A stretch of DNA of 64,000 nucleotides, taken from positions 25,110,001 to 25,174,000 of the forward strand of contig NC_135242.1 in the NCBI RefSeq assembly GCF_947623445.1. Direction: 5' to 3'. The notes beneath the pieces were generated by a model. That model was not told where the DNA came from. It did no database searches and worked only from the letters and a program-made list of their open reading frames with translations. This DNA is from Clavelina lepadiformis. Lineage: Eukaryota; Chordata; Ascidiacea; Aplousobranchia; Clavelinidae. Below are positions 41,901 through 54,288 of the stretch, one piece after another. The translations under genes were made by a program, and so were the position numbers. The number at the start of each line of letters is the position of its first letter. The first letter of the stretch is position 1.

Positions 41901-44900
41901 ACCGACCAATACAAACTTGGCTTGGTGAACACCTTCGGCGCATATAGGAAGGTGAGTAGGCCACCTGGCGGCCAAGATCATTGTCTGTAATCTTCGCTTC
42001 TTAGGCTTTTAACGAACCTAAATTCTTCAGCGACCTATCGACCTTTCCAACTTTAAGCTCCACCAGGGAAGTCCCCTGAAGTGCGACGGAAATTGCGTCA
42101 TGTGGGGGAAGCGTGATGATTCGATGAAGACGCTTCCGAGTGGTCACGTGGGGTGGATTTACGCGTCTCCTAATTCCCGAACAATCTGGATGTATGACGG
42201 TATCGACGCGGACGCGATAATCGCTGTTTCCACGCACAGAGCTTATGTTGTCTTCATTATCTTTAAATTGATTTAATTTCGACACTTTTTAAGTTTTTGC
42301 TGGGAACCAGGATACGACTGGTTGGAGTCTATGGAGCGGATGGTCTCGATGCAGCCGCAGTTGCGGGGCTGGGTTCACCACTAGAGTGCGGTCGTGTTTA
42401 TCCGGGGATTGCCCTACTAACGACGGGGCTGAAGAAAAAGATTGTAACACGCATGAGTGCACAGGTACCACGTGATTTCCTGTTAGCCCACACGTTTTGT
42501 TTTAGGCCATTTCTTGCTCTGATTTAACCATCGTACTTGTGACGTCATAGTTCCCATCGCCTGCACGTACGATGCAAAGGAAGGTCAAAGGTTGGACGGT
42601 GATTTATTTGTGAACGGGGCAAGGCAGTTCGGCTTCACGTTGGACTCAGCGAAGGCAAAATGCAGCTTATTCGGCGGTTCGTGAGTTTTGATTCAACGTT
42701 TCCCAACAACTTTGCTCTCTCAGCAGAACAAGACCGTTAAATATTAACGATTATGAAAATTTAAAGAATTTTGGCGAAATTTACCTTTGATTTTATTTTC
42801 AATCTGGCGTTTTTACTTTTTAGAACTTTGTACCGGTATCTCACGGACGCTATCTGGCGGATTTTATTTTTATTTTCTCAAAACCAGCACGAGGCTTATT
42901 GATGACCTCACCAGCGCAAGTTTTCTGAAAACGTGTCAAGGTTGGGACAAAACAACCCGTTAATCGATTGAAATTAGCAACTCCTACCGCCGGTCTAACC
43001 TTTGATCTCTCTCCCAGAATCTCCTGGTTGGTTGAAATGGAGCACGTGGTCCGGTTGTAGCGCCTCTTGTGGTGGTGGAGCAAAGTTTCGAACAAGGTAT
43101 TGTGATGGGGATTCCCCTGGATCGGAAGTTTGTCTTGGAGAGTCGGAGGAAGTGACGTCATGCAACAGCGGACGATGCCCGGTTTGGTCGGAGTGGACTC
43201 CTTGGAATTTGTGCTCGACAAGCTGTGACGTGGGTGGGTGCGTCCACTCAAAAGATTTCGGAACAAAATTTATGATTTCTATTAAATTCTGCGATGTTCG
43301 TCACCAGGTGTACAAAGTAGGTCACGAAATTGCATCGGGGATTACCCGGATCGGTGTGGTGTTTTAGTGAGGTCTTCTTCTCAGGAAAGGGCTTGCTCAT
43401 TGGGTGCTTGCCCTAGGTACAACCCCTGGACGGAATGGTCAGGATGTTCGGTTTCATGTGGGCCAGGATTTCAGGTTTAGAATTATTATAAAAACACAGT
43501 GCATTGTTATGTAATAATTTGATTGCATGATCTGTGAAATATCTGACGTCAAAGTTTTTTTTGTCGAGCAGGAACGAACGAGGATATGTTTGGGGGACTT
43601 CCCCTGTCCACTAATAGAAGGTTTGGGGGCAGACGACCAACGAGATTGCTTTCCTGGAGTCTGCCCCTACTGGAGCGAATGGAGCCACTGGTCGTTTTGT
43701 GAAGCCACTTGTGGGGCTTCGTTCAGGTCGAGAACTAGACAGTGTCTGGGAGATTACCCACCCGAGGTTGGGTGCCCGCTTTTCGGGGAACCCCTGGAGG
43801 TAGATGCTTGCAGTTTAGGGGAATGCCCGTACTGGGGAAAATGGGGCAGTTGGGTGTCTTGCTCCAGCAGTTGTGGGGATGGGGTCAGATCGAGATCACG
43901 TGAATGCATTGGGGATTTCCCTCTGCAGTATTGTGCCCCCGGGAGTCGGAAGGAAGAAGAGGTGGGATACTTTGAACTTGGGTTCGTTGCGCACGAGGTG
44001 CCTTTGTTACGTCACAGTACCCTTTTATCTTACTTTGTAGGGTTGCAACCTCGGGGAGTGCGCAAGATGGGGCGATTGGTCCCCTTGGACAGAGTGCAGC
44101 GCCACCTGTGGTCCAGGTAGCAGGATTCGTTCCAGGAAGTGTCTAGGGGATTTCCCTTGCCCTAAGAACGAAGCCGCGACCGGGGAGGAAGAATGTAGCT
44201 TAGGAACCTGTGTGCGATGGAGCACATGGGCTTCATGGGGACCGTGTACAGTAACTTGCGGCAGCGGGGCTGGAAGGAGCAGAAGCCGGCAGTGTCTCGG
44301 TGATTTTCCCGATCTTTGTAATGAAGAAGTTTCCTCCGAGTCTGGGCTCTGCGAAGATCTTGATGATTGTCCACGATGGTCTATTTGGTCACAGTGGAGC
44401 GGTTGTTCAATGTCTTGTGACGTAGGAACCACAGCAAGGTCGCGAACTTGTGCAGCGGCTAATCTAGAAACGTGTGACGTCACCATGGATGATGTAGCCA
44501 CCTCATATGATGAAGATCACGTGCTCATGGTATAATGGTTCAGCTCCTTTGTAAAAAAAGATGAATAAGATCAAAGTCCATTAAAGCTTTGTTTATGACG
44601 CACGGTGATGTAATAATAAGCGAGCACGGTCAACCAGCGGTTTATTCTTTTTACTCAGAACAAAACTGTTGTTTGTGCGTCATAAATCATATCAGCCTTT
44701 GCTTACACTTGTACCAGGGGTAGATATAACTCTTCTTGATACAGGGGCAGGTTTTCCTCAACAACCTCGGTCACTATGAGCAAACTCAATCACGTGACTG
44801 CCTGCTCGGCCGATGTTCTTACTGGCTGGACTGGAACACGTGGTCACCCTGCTCAGTCACGTGTAACGAAGGGAGCAGAAGTCGCTCACGTGATTGCTTC

Positions 44901-47238
44901 GGAGAATTTCCTCATATGTGTCGCGAACGGGGGTCCTCTGTGCAATCGGAGGGGTGCTCAAGGGGGTGGTGTGGGGTCTGGAGTAGCTGGCAATCCTGGG
45001 GCGAATGTAGCGCCTCTTGCGGTTAGTTGATTGTCTACGCCATAATTACGTCACCAACACATGTCCTTTAATTGAATTTTTTCCGTTCTGCAGGCGCTGG
45101 AACTTGGACGCGTCACAGAGAATGTGTGGGGGATTTCCCCGATACCTGCGTTGGTTCGGTCAGAGAAACAGTTCCGTGTGACGTCAGAGACTGTGTTCGA
45201 GAATGCGAGAGAAAACCCTGTAAAAATGGCGGGATATGTCGGGAGAACGAGCATTTAACTCGCCTTTATCACTGCACTTGTCCCCAAGGATGGATCGGCA
45301 GGGACTGCGAGCATGGTACGTCCGCTAGATGGTGCTATTGTGCAAACACACTTTCAGGTTTCTTTTAGTTCATGAAAAGGAAACTCACAAACTGAGTGGC
45401 AATAGCAGTGTGGCGACACAATTCCCCATGTTTCATTTGCTTCTGTTTTTCCTCCAACTCAGCTGGCCCCGACCTCATGTGTGGCTCTGACGTCATCGCT
45501 ATATCTTTCAACCGCCAGGTGGTAGCAGAGGAAGGCCTCATATCACGTGATCCGAGCTTAGTGGGTCTCGCATCACGTGATTCGATCGCGTGCACGTCGA
45601 TTTTTGACAATTCAAACCAGACCGACGTCTATCTTGTAGTCGTGCCGAGTCCAGTTGACCACTCATGCGGTTCAACCATGGAGGTGTGTCGCAAATATTG
45701 GTGATATGAAATTATTTTTAAAATTTTAACTGCACAGATTTGTCTCGCGGGAAATGACGTCCTATTTGAGGCGGAAGTGACGTTCATTGTTGTTTAATTC
45801 GATTCCCAGGTAACTCCGGCTGAATACAGAATTCGAAACCAGGTTATCTGGGAGATTCAAGACGCTAAGATTCGCTCCTCTGTCGTTCTCATCGACTTCA
45901 CATGTATTTATCAGAGGAACATCACTCTTTCGTCATCAGTGACGTCTTTCGGAGCAATAGCAGTAGAATCGTATAAAAGGTATTGTTGTGGCGTTTGCAA
46001 AAGTCGATTTGAATGAAGTAAAAATGCGAATCCTCTTCCTATGTATTCCAGGGAGATCGAACTCCACACGGATAGCGGAGTATTCGACGTTGACATTTCT
46101 CTATTCCGGGACTTCACCTACCAGCGCCCAATCACCGCCGGGGAATCCCCTTTCGTGAGCCTGGCCGAGGGCGAGGTTGTTTTCATTTCGGTTGATCTCC
46201 GATCCAAACAACTTCTTCCGCACGATGACGTACTTCTTGTCATGGATAATTGCTTTGTTACGTCATCGCAGACCACCCGCGAACCGCTTATGTACTTATT
46301 ACGTCATAGGTAATGTCGATATTTGCAGTAGAAAGTGTGTGGAGATTTTTTACAACTGTTGACGTTAATTTTTCAATCACGATATCAGTTGCCCGGTGTC
46401 GCCGCTAGTGGTCGTCCTGTCCAACGGTGAGTCCAGGTCCGGAAGATTTTCTGTCCGGGTTTTTGGTTGGACCGGTCCCGAGATTAAAGTCGAAGATGTC
46501 TATGTCCACTGCACGGTATGACGTCATCGGTTTAGACGTCACGTATCCATGCAACCTCACTTAAATCTCAGCGTAAATTTCCAGGTTAGCATTTGCGATT
46601 GGGCAAATGACGATTGCAAGCCTGATTGTGACGAAACAAGCAGAAAGAAAAGAAATGCAGATCATTTGAGTGACGTCATCACATCGGTAGGACCCCAAAC
46701 GTCCAATCAAATCACACAGGTGGGTGAGTGACACCAAACATCCCCTTTTAAACCTTTTCACGATTCTTTGATTGTTCAGAGCGACGGTGTCCCGCGCCAT
46801 ACTCGACAGATGGGGGCGCTATCTGGGAACGGTCACCCTTACACGAGCATCGTTCAAGTTGTGCCCCCCGACCACAGGGGTGAAGCGAGGGTGAATTTAT
46901 CCGGCCCCGGGGACGACTTTGACGAACTCCAGATGGTGTCAGCAGGACCCTTTGAAATTGTGCTCAGCTTAAGTATATAGAGTGACTTAACTTTACCGCT
47001 CGACTTAAGTCAAAATCCAACATTTTTCTGCGAATTGTTGATTCGAGTAAAATTTTGCGCAGGTAGTAAAGGAAGAAAAACCAGGGAAAATCATTCCCAG
47101 AGTCGGGAAGTTCACGAAACTGAAACTTTCCAACAAGCGACGACTCTTTTATATTTGGGCGTTTTTTTGGCGTTTTTCTTGTTTCTCACAATTGCCGATG
47201 CCCTGTTGTCCAAATTGCTGACAAAGTTTACTCATTAA
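38959..47238 (+). CDS. Membrane protein: novel N-domain, 11 TSP1 repeats, EGF, ZP domain
   Basis: 27 exons, about 1711 residues. Exons: 38959-39028, 39047-39225, 39504-39687, 39864-40102, 40179-40358, 40457-40549, 40643-40826, 40990-41134, 41247-41342, 41574-41725, 41845-41951, 42031-42199, 42294-42464, 42551-about 42676, 43018-43233, 43308-43474, 43572-43961, 44041-44529, 44745-45021, 45094-45315, 45463-45683, 45810-45979, 46052-46309, 46389-46515, 46585-46719, 46780-46972, 47063-47238. Order: signal peptide; ~570-residue beta-rich region of unknown family (motif DAWGCSHS); eleven TSP1 repeats with WxxW and CSxSCG motifs; EGF (CKNGGIC, CTCPQGWIGRDCE); ZP domain from about 45470; furin-like site RKKR near 46648; C-terminal transmembrane helix (LGVFLAFFLFLTIADALL). 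Phases agree except exon 14: the strong donor at 42681 is out of frame, so a weaker one at 42677 is assumed, or an exon is missed. ZP proteins form extracellular filaments such as egg coats; the role here is inference. Confidence 0.92.
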
Positions 47239-47307
47239 TCTTCAAAATAGTTGTAAAAAATTATTGTTAGCGAACAGTTAAATCCTGTTATTGCGCTAAA
47301 ACCTGGC

Positions 47308-47313
47308 AATAAA
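47308..47313 (+). promoter_or_regulatory. Poly(A) signal of the TSP1-ZP gene
   Basis: AATAAA about 70 bp after the stop at 47238. Confidence 0.65.
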
Positions 47314-48113
47314 AGTAACAAGAGCGGCTTCGAAAATTCTTGGTTGAATTCGCTGTATCACATTTTTTTGAACAGAAACCATCCTACGTGTACGAGCCAC
47401 AACAAAAATTATTATGAAAGATAAGATTTGGAAAAAACTCGCATTTCAACAGAATCAGGCTCGTTTGTAGAAAGCCAGTTACGTCATAAATTCAGCTACG
47501 TCATCCTCCTGAGTAGCCAATTAGTTCCAGTAATAAGTAGTTCGGGAGCCTTTGTCGTCCAGGGTTGCGGTATAGCAGGTTTGTAGCAGTTAATCTCCAT
47601 GAACACCATTGTTTAAGGCGAGGTTAGCTGCTATTTGTGAGGATTACAGCAGCGCAAGCATTTTGGATTGACAAAAACACTTTATTAAGCTACACCCTGT
47701 TACAATACAAGTCATTCACGTCTAATTTCGAGTGAAAATAGGTGAATTTTCTTTTCTGTACGAAGCTATCAAAGTTCAATGCGAGATTCAAACGTAGTTT
47801 GTTTAAATTCGTGGAAAGAAAGGCTTTTATAGATTTTTGCTAGTTAACAATTAACCAGCTTTGTTTTATATCGCCTACACAGATTCACCCAAACTCGTAA
47901 ATCTGTCCAGGCCTCATTTCCTTTATTTGTTAAGTACTTGATAAACAGAGGAGATTGCGTGAGTATCTGCGCGGGAACATTACATCGAAATTACATTTCT
48001 TATAAGTAGTTAACATTTAACCAGCAAAGTTAGTTATGTTTTGCAACAATACATCGCTGTTGCGTCACAGAGAGGATTGTCGGAATATAGTGAGATTCAG
48101 GAATATTGGTTTA
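47314..48113. other. Convergent intergenic region
   Basis: Lies between the 3' ends of the TSP1-ZP gene (plus) and the P450 gene (minus). No coding block or repeat was seen. Confidence 0.5.
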
Positions 48114-51100
48114 TTAAATCTTTTCCACTTTCACCAGCACTCCGTTGTGAGGTTGTAGGGTAATAGCGGGATCCATGGCAATATTCTTCACTCCGGGAGG
48201 AAGACGGAGTCGGAATCTTCTCAGAATGTGGCAAAATGTGACTTTGATTTGATTCAGGGCAAAATTTTGGCCAATGCAGTTTCTGAAAAATGTCATTCAA
48301 GTCACATCATCATTATGAAATACAACAAATCTAATCAATGCCACTATTTAATCTTTGAAGAGTGGTCGTACACAAAGAAATGATACATCAGACATCGCCG
48401 GGAAGGAATCAGACAAAATTACACAAAACCAATTATAGCTAAACAAACTATTTTTGTTAAATATGCAGCACAATATCAATGCCAGCAATGACACAGAATG
48501 CCTTGAATACTTTAATAAACTGAACCACAGCTGACCTGTAACTCCCAGAGAATGGCAAATAAGCAAACGGGGGTCGGTCTTTGCTTCTCTCAGCTGTGAA
48601 ACGCTCAGGATCGAACGCCTGGAGTGAAAATAAGAAATGAAAAGATGAAACATCCTTCAAATTAGTTCAACTGCATTTACGAGGCAAAGTCTTAGTTTAA
48701 TCTAAAGAGATCGTGGAAATCACCTCGGGATCTTCCCAGAAGTCCGGATGACGGTGCAACGTGTGAAAGTTGACCACAACCGCCGTTCCTTTGTCCAAAG
48801 TCACTGTTTGATTGGAGTTGTAAGGGTTTTTAAACGTCATATCTGACGTCAGCCTACGTCCAACCACTGAGGCGACAGGATACAATCGCAAAGTCTCCTT
48901 CACGCAAAGACTGAGAATTTTCAACTTTGGGATGTCCTCCCTGCAAAGATGAATCCAGGATTTTGATCAGGCCTGCTGTTGATTTGAGGATCGACCCAAC
49001 CAAGTGGTGGAGGAATTAATTATTAATTTGCCGTAGAATGTATGACGTAACGTGCTCACCAAAGTATTTCTCCGTCACTTCCGCAAACTTCCATCACTTC
49101 CGCTCGGCATTTTTCCTGCCAATCTTGGTTCTTGGCCAGTAGATAAGAAAACCAGCTCATTGCTAAAATAAAAATACATGGATAGTTGATTTATATGGAT
49201 TTGTGAATTGTTAAAATGTGTAATCTTGTTTCTATGTTGCCTCTGCTACCGTTCGCAGTTGTCTCTTGACCTGCGGAGAACATGGTCGTGACCTCATCGA
49301 CGATGTCTTGCTCGCCCAAGCCTTGACCCTTCTCGTCCTGTATGACGTAACAAAGGATTTATGCAAATATCAAGTCAAGCTAATTTCTTAGTAAGTCGTG
49401 GACTCGTGTACCTTAGCCTGGATGAGCATATCAAGAAAGTCGAGACTTTTGTTCTTTCTACTCTGAAAAAAGAGAGAGGTTCCATCTTCCGTCGCGCAGG
49501 AGACTTTCTCGTTTTTATCACTTTGAGCGAGAACTTCCTTTCTATCTCGAATTATCTAAAACACATTCTCTGATTATAAAGAAATATTAAAGAGACTGAT
49601 GCAACAGTGAGCGTTAGAGCTACGCTGTGTAATAAGATGCAGTGTGTCAGGGGTGACCCAAATCCTCTCCCTTTGCCTTCTTTCCTTCCCTAAAACAACT
49701 CATAGCAAGTGCCCAGTCACTGGCGAGTGTAGAGGACAGTTTTCAGGTTGATAGTTTCAACCTGATTCGAAGCAGCGATCTACTACATAGAAGGTGAGAG
49801 GTTTGGCCACACTAGGAAGCTTCCCCTCATCATTACAATGATTTCTTTTCATCCAAGAGCCGATAATACACTTTGCAGATTACTGTTAAAACAGTCACCA
49901 CCTTTCTCACTGCTTCGTGCACAGTGTTGCAAGCATCCAACATCTCTTTGCCCATCTTTGTGCAGAAGAAGATTTTATCGCTCCACATCAGGGGATTGTA
50001 GAATCGTTTCATTGACGTTTGTGAGAAAGTCTCAATCGCTTTCGCGTACGGCATCGGAGTTCTGGAATAAAAAAAAAAATTGCTCGTTCTAAAACAGAAG
50101 CTCTGACGGAGAAAGGTTTTAAGCTTGGTCCGGCTGAGGTAGAATGACTTTTGCAAGAATCATAGTTTAGCAGAAGACTTTACATAAACTGCAGAACGGT
50201 AAGCGCGAGATAATGTTTAATCTCATTCAATGCCTACCCGTCCTTATAAGCAGGCTGCGACATGACACATTGTGACAAGTTGCTGTAGGACAAAATGGCG
50301 AGTTGCTTGCAGATGTCACCGCTCTCTCCGCTCTCCGCCACTTTTTCGAGCCAGTCAGTCAACAGCGGAATCGATTCGTTGAATGTTTTGACGTAACTAT
50401 ATGTAGATATACCCAGTGTGAAGCTGGTTACAAATTTCTTGGTTTACATCAGAACTTATTTATTCATGACCAGTAAACAACGTACGTAAATGCCATTACC
50501 CAAATAATATTTTGAACACTATCGTTAATGTACCATAAGCTGTTATGTTAAGACTCACGTTTTTAAAACCTCAAAATAGAAGACCGGAGTAAGCATATGA
50601 CGATGACGTTGCCATTTCTTTCCCGAACTTGTAATGAGTCCGTTACCCAGCAGGTGTTTTACGTTTTTGTAACCCTTTGGAACTAATTGCCGTAAATCAA
50701 AATTAAGCTGTGTCCACGCTTTAGGTAATGTTCTGTATATTTTAAGCTGGTCTCGATCAAATTTACGTTGTACTTTATAACATAAGCTAATATGGAATAG
50801 TACATAGATGTCATCTATGAAAAGCATTACAGTGCGGCTCATTGGAATTTTATATCTGCAACTAAGCATAAGTTGCTGCACTGTAGGCCCCAAGAAATTT
50901 TCATGATTAATTTATTGGATTGCAATAATACTCTTGATCCTAACAAACCAACGATATCCGCCACTTACTTTGAGTTGTGAGTAGTTTTTTGATTGGTTCC
51001 GGATGGTAAAGGAACACCTGGTTGTCCAACCAACTGATTTGATAACAGAACATGAATGGAAAGTCTCTTATCATTTCAACTCTCTTACGATAACCATCGT

Positions 51101-51383
51101 CGTTGTGTGGCAGCTAACAACGAAACAAAAAACCTTGTAGTTGCATGATTGGTTACAACAAGGTGGAAATTTCCGACAAACTTACCTGTAGCACGTGGCC
51201 GAGGAGCCAATGCGGCGTCGGTGATGGAACGGTTTTCCATAATTTTCTATGGGCGTTAAAGAATTTGACAGTTGGAACGACGACAGATTTAACTACAACT
51301 ACCAATACAAATGCTACGATGAGGTCACTAAGCAAAGTTCCGCTCATCCAACCCGGTTGTAACAGAACCGAATTGACCGCCAT
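48114..51383 (-). CDS. Cytochrome P450, CYP4 clan
   Basis: Haem-thiolate monooxygenase of 516 residues, ER-anchored, in eleven exons: 51383-51186, 51113-50969, 50718-50559, 50396-50238, 50061-49884, 49462-49412, 49337-49250, 49162-49060, 48940-48724, 48618-48536, 48282-48114; all phases agree. The N-terminus has a hydrophobic anchor ([16 protein letters not shown]). Family landmarks: [17 protein letters not shown] (helix C), AGQETT (I helix, oxygen activation), KETLRLYP (ExxR), FDPERF, and the haem loop FSGSYRNCIGQ with Cys ligand, interrupted by an intron between R and N. The spacing and the phrases [22 protein letters not shown] and RNCIGQNFA point to the CYP4 clan, whose members hydroxylate fatty acids and related lipids. 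Two deviations: the usual FEGHDTT is SAGQETT, losing the glutamate that can bond to haem, and the loop Gly before Arg is shifted. The start of exon 3 (50718) is chosen by phase and is the least certain. Confidence 0.92.
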
Positions 51384-52129
51384 GGTGTTGCAGGGGCCTA
51401 AGCATTAACTTTAACTAGATCTACACAAACACAAGTTATTCGATGGTCAGCCTCCAAATAAAACGTTAGATAGTTACAGTTGTGAATGATCTTATTCCGT
51501 CAAAAGTTAAAGTCCTCGCTAGCACGCTTGTAGCAGAATGCGCGCCGTGAATGTTTCACTGAATACGTTTTTCTCTCTAGGCCCAAAGCAATGCGTTTTT
51601 ACACAACCTTGAAGCCATAAACAGAAATAGCAGATTGGCTTCTCACAGCAACTCACGCAAACGTGTCTGTGGAACTGATGCTGACGCACAAACCGACGTA
51701 AATTCCAAACAGCTCCTCAAAGTGCCATCAAGCGGTTGACATCGCTTCCAGATACACGTTTCTAAAAGGTGCTTTCAATACCGATGCAAGAATTGACTGA
51801 TGAAGAGAGAAAGATGCTGTGCGCGTAGCAACAATTGATCCGAAAGTAATTAAACGAAAACGCGAACTAAACAAAGGCCAAACTATGACACAACGTTTTA
51901 GGATAAAGTGAACAAAGTACATCACTAATAATATTAAAATATTATTCGAATTGGAACTAACTATGACAACCAGCAAACTACTCAGACCTCAGGTTTTTCA
52001 AACAGAGAATGCTCGCACTAGTATTCTATGTAACAGCTCACTGAGCTCACTGAGCAGCAAGCTGACGCGGTATCTTGATATCAATCCAGCACAAGCACAA
52101 CTTTTCTGTCTTCTTTCGTCGTTAAATGA

Positions 52130-52175
52130 GATTGTAAAGTGAAGCATCTTAGTGTCGTTTATCACGACAATCGTC
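52130..52175. repeat. 46-bp exact direct repeat, copy A
   Basis: Identical to 52465-52510. A weaker match extends some 35 bp to the left (CTTTTCTGTCTTCTTTCGTCG versus TTTTCTGTCGTCTTCGTCG). The word CGCACTAGTATTCTATG also occurs twice nearby, at about 52013 and 52183, so the locus is a small partial tandem duplication of unknown origin. Confidence 0.85.
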
Positions 52176-52464
52176 GACAATCACGCACTAGTATTCTATG
52201 CAACACTATGAGCGTCTCGTAGAACTAGGATATTTCGGAATATTAGTTATTAAGACCTTTTCCGACAATCTGCCGTCACCGTCATCTGCCTGCATTGTTC
52301 GGTCACAGCCTGAACACATAATGTCTCCTCATGTTGACAATCGCTGCTGCAGCTTGGGCGTGTGTGAATGCTTGTGGCGGCTTCCACTGCATTTTGTCCC
52401 CTTACATAAGCCTCAAAGAAGCTGCATTTGGCACAAGTTTTCTGTCGTCTTCGTCGTTATATAA

Positions 52465-52510
52465 GATTGTAAAGTGAAGCATCTTAGTGTCGTTTATCAC
52501 GACAATCGTC
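52465..52510. repeat. 46-bp exact direct repeat, copy B
   Basis: Second copy of 52130-52175, 335 bp downstream in the same direction. Confidence 0.85.
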
Positions 52511-54288
52511 TAATGTTTCCCCATTCATAAGAGTTTCAAATGCTGTATTCTAAAATGTCGTGGTCGTTTATTCGACTGAACGATGAAATGAGCCAATGAT
52601 TAAAGGATTCGGGCAAACCGCGCTCCAAGATCGAGTCGATCGTTGTCGATGATCTGTCGCAATTATTCCTCGTTGGTGCAGCAGAGAAACTTGCACCACT
52701 TAGTATTCTACGACAAAAATCTTGCACTTGTCATGTCACGGTATTAAGGCACTCGGTTGAACTTGATCTGCCAGTAACTGCGATTAGAATCGACCTTAGT
52801 TTATATCGTAGCTTGAAAGTAGATCAGCACAACTGGTCGTGTGCGTCGACGACATAACTATATGGTTTGCTGCATAGTAGCGGTGCCCTCGGGCCAAGCC
52901 AAAATTACTTTACTTCCATCTCATTATACATAGCACACAATCCTGAGCCTGGAAACGTAACTTACGCATTTGAAGTTTGCGTGAATACAAATCTACGTGA
53001 GCCTGACGTAGTTAACGCTCGTCGGAAACGTTCTAATCACATCATCCATTAAATGGTCTGACTTGGACTTGCATTACAGCTCAAAATGCGCCTAGATGCT
53101 TTCTTACGCTACCAAGCTTTGTATCAAAACAAAGCGTCACAACATGGAAAACGAAAAAAAAGAAAGACCTCTTTAAAATTCTAATGGCGTAGCAGCAGAA
53201 AGATGGCGACTATACCAGCGCTGAAGGAAAGCTTGCTTTGCATAGCTGCATTTTAGCTGTATCTGATCCAGCATGATTGAGAAGTATATTTCAAAGCTTT
53301 TTGAAACAAATTGTTTCTCCTGAGCTTTCTGCAACATAAACAGAACCGTACAAGGCGTTGATTCGCAAGATATTGGCAGAATTAAATACTCTGTTACTCC
53401 AGTGGCTGTGGCTGTGGCCTCTGCGCTGTGTTTTGCACGATATGATTTCGCTGTGGCGGCAGATACACTGAAACGAGCAATTGAGTAACGTACGAGTTAA
53501 ACTCGCAACGTTGGCAACTCATTAACTCCTTGAACGAAGCAGTGTTCACTTTTGTTTGAACAACCAATGAGTAAACACGGCAGGTCATTTAACTACATCG
53601 AGAAATCGGCGGCTTTTAGTCGGTGATGGTGACGTAGTTAATAATTAATTAATCAGCTACATTGACAGAATCTGACCTGGATCAGTCAGAGAAACTTACT
53701 ACTGACATCTAGCGTTGAAATAACTTATTTTCTGAGTTAATTATGAGCACAGTCTGAATAACTTTAAATTTATCAGTTCTTTTCTGCATCATCCTGCTTG
53801 CCATGATATTGCCAATGAACTTGGATGTTGTTGATTTTCTCCGAGACGACGCTGAAGAGAAGTGGACGATACATGTCGCTGGTTTTTGTATCAAACATAA
53901 CTGCAATATCGAACGGTATATACTGAAAAACATCTTAAAACGCACAAGTGGTTAATTTAATTATTTGCTATTAATGTACACAACGGATTTCCGAGAAAGA
54001 TCTCACAGACGATGGATTTCCCGGAATTGTGTCGTCACACTTTGACCGTCGTTTTACTGGAAATCGACGTCGAGCGCACCGATCGAGATGGGCACGTTTC
54101 CAACACGATATTCGAGTTTTATCGTTGGAGGTTACTAGGCAGCTAACCCAGTAAAGACATTTTAATGACTGTGCCTATGAAAGCTTTGAGTGCAATGCAA
54201 TTCTAAATTAAATAACCGATAACGACAGATGTTGCATAAAAATATCGTCTGAACTCTTTGCTGCTTTCAAAATCTTAAAACGTCTGAA

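Larger units (their letters stand above)
51384..54288. other. Intergenic region with partial direct repeats
   Basis: No gene recognised between the divergent P450 and HSD genes. It contains a duplicated segment at 52014-52510 (listed separately). Short open frames overlap one another and have no support. Confidence 0.5.

Noticed and set aside
43527-44501. Long minus-strand and alternative-frame open frames over the TSP1 exons
   Set aside because: Shadows of GC-rich TSP1 coding exons; only the plus-strand frame gives WxxW and CSxSCG motifs.
20071-47238. FRMD4 and TSP1-ZP genes as one operon or read-through gene
   Set aside because: There is a clear stop, a poly(A) signal at 38266 and then a new ATG with signal peptide at 38959; about 1 kb separates them, unlike tunicate operons with almost no spacing.
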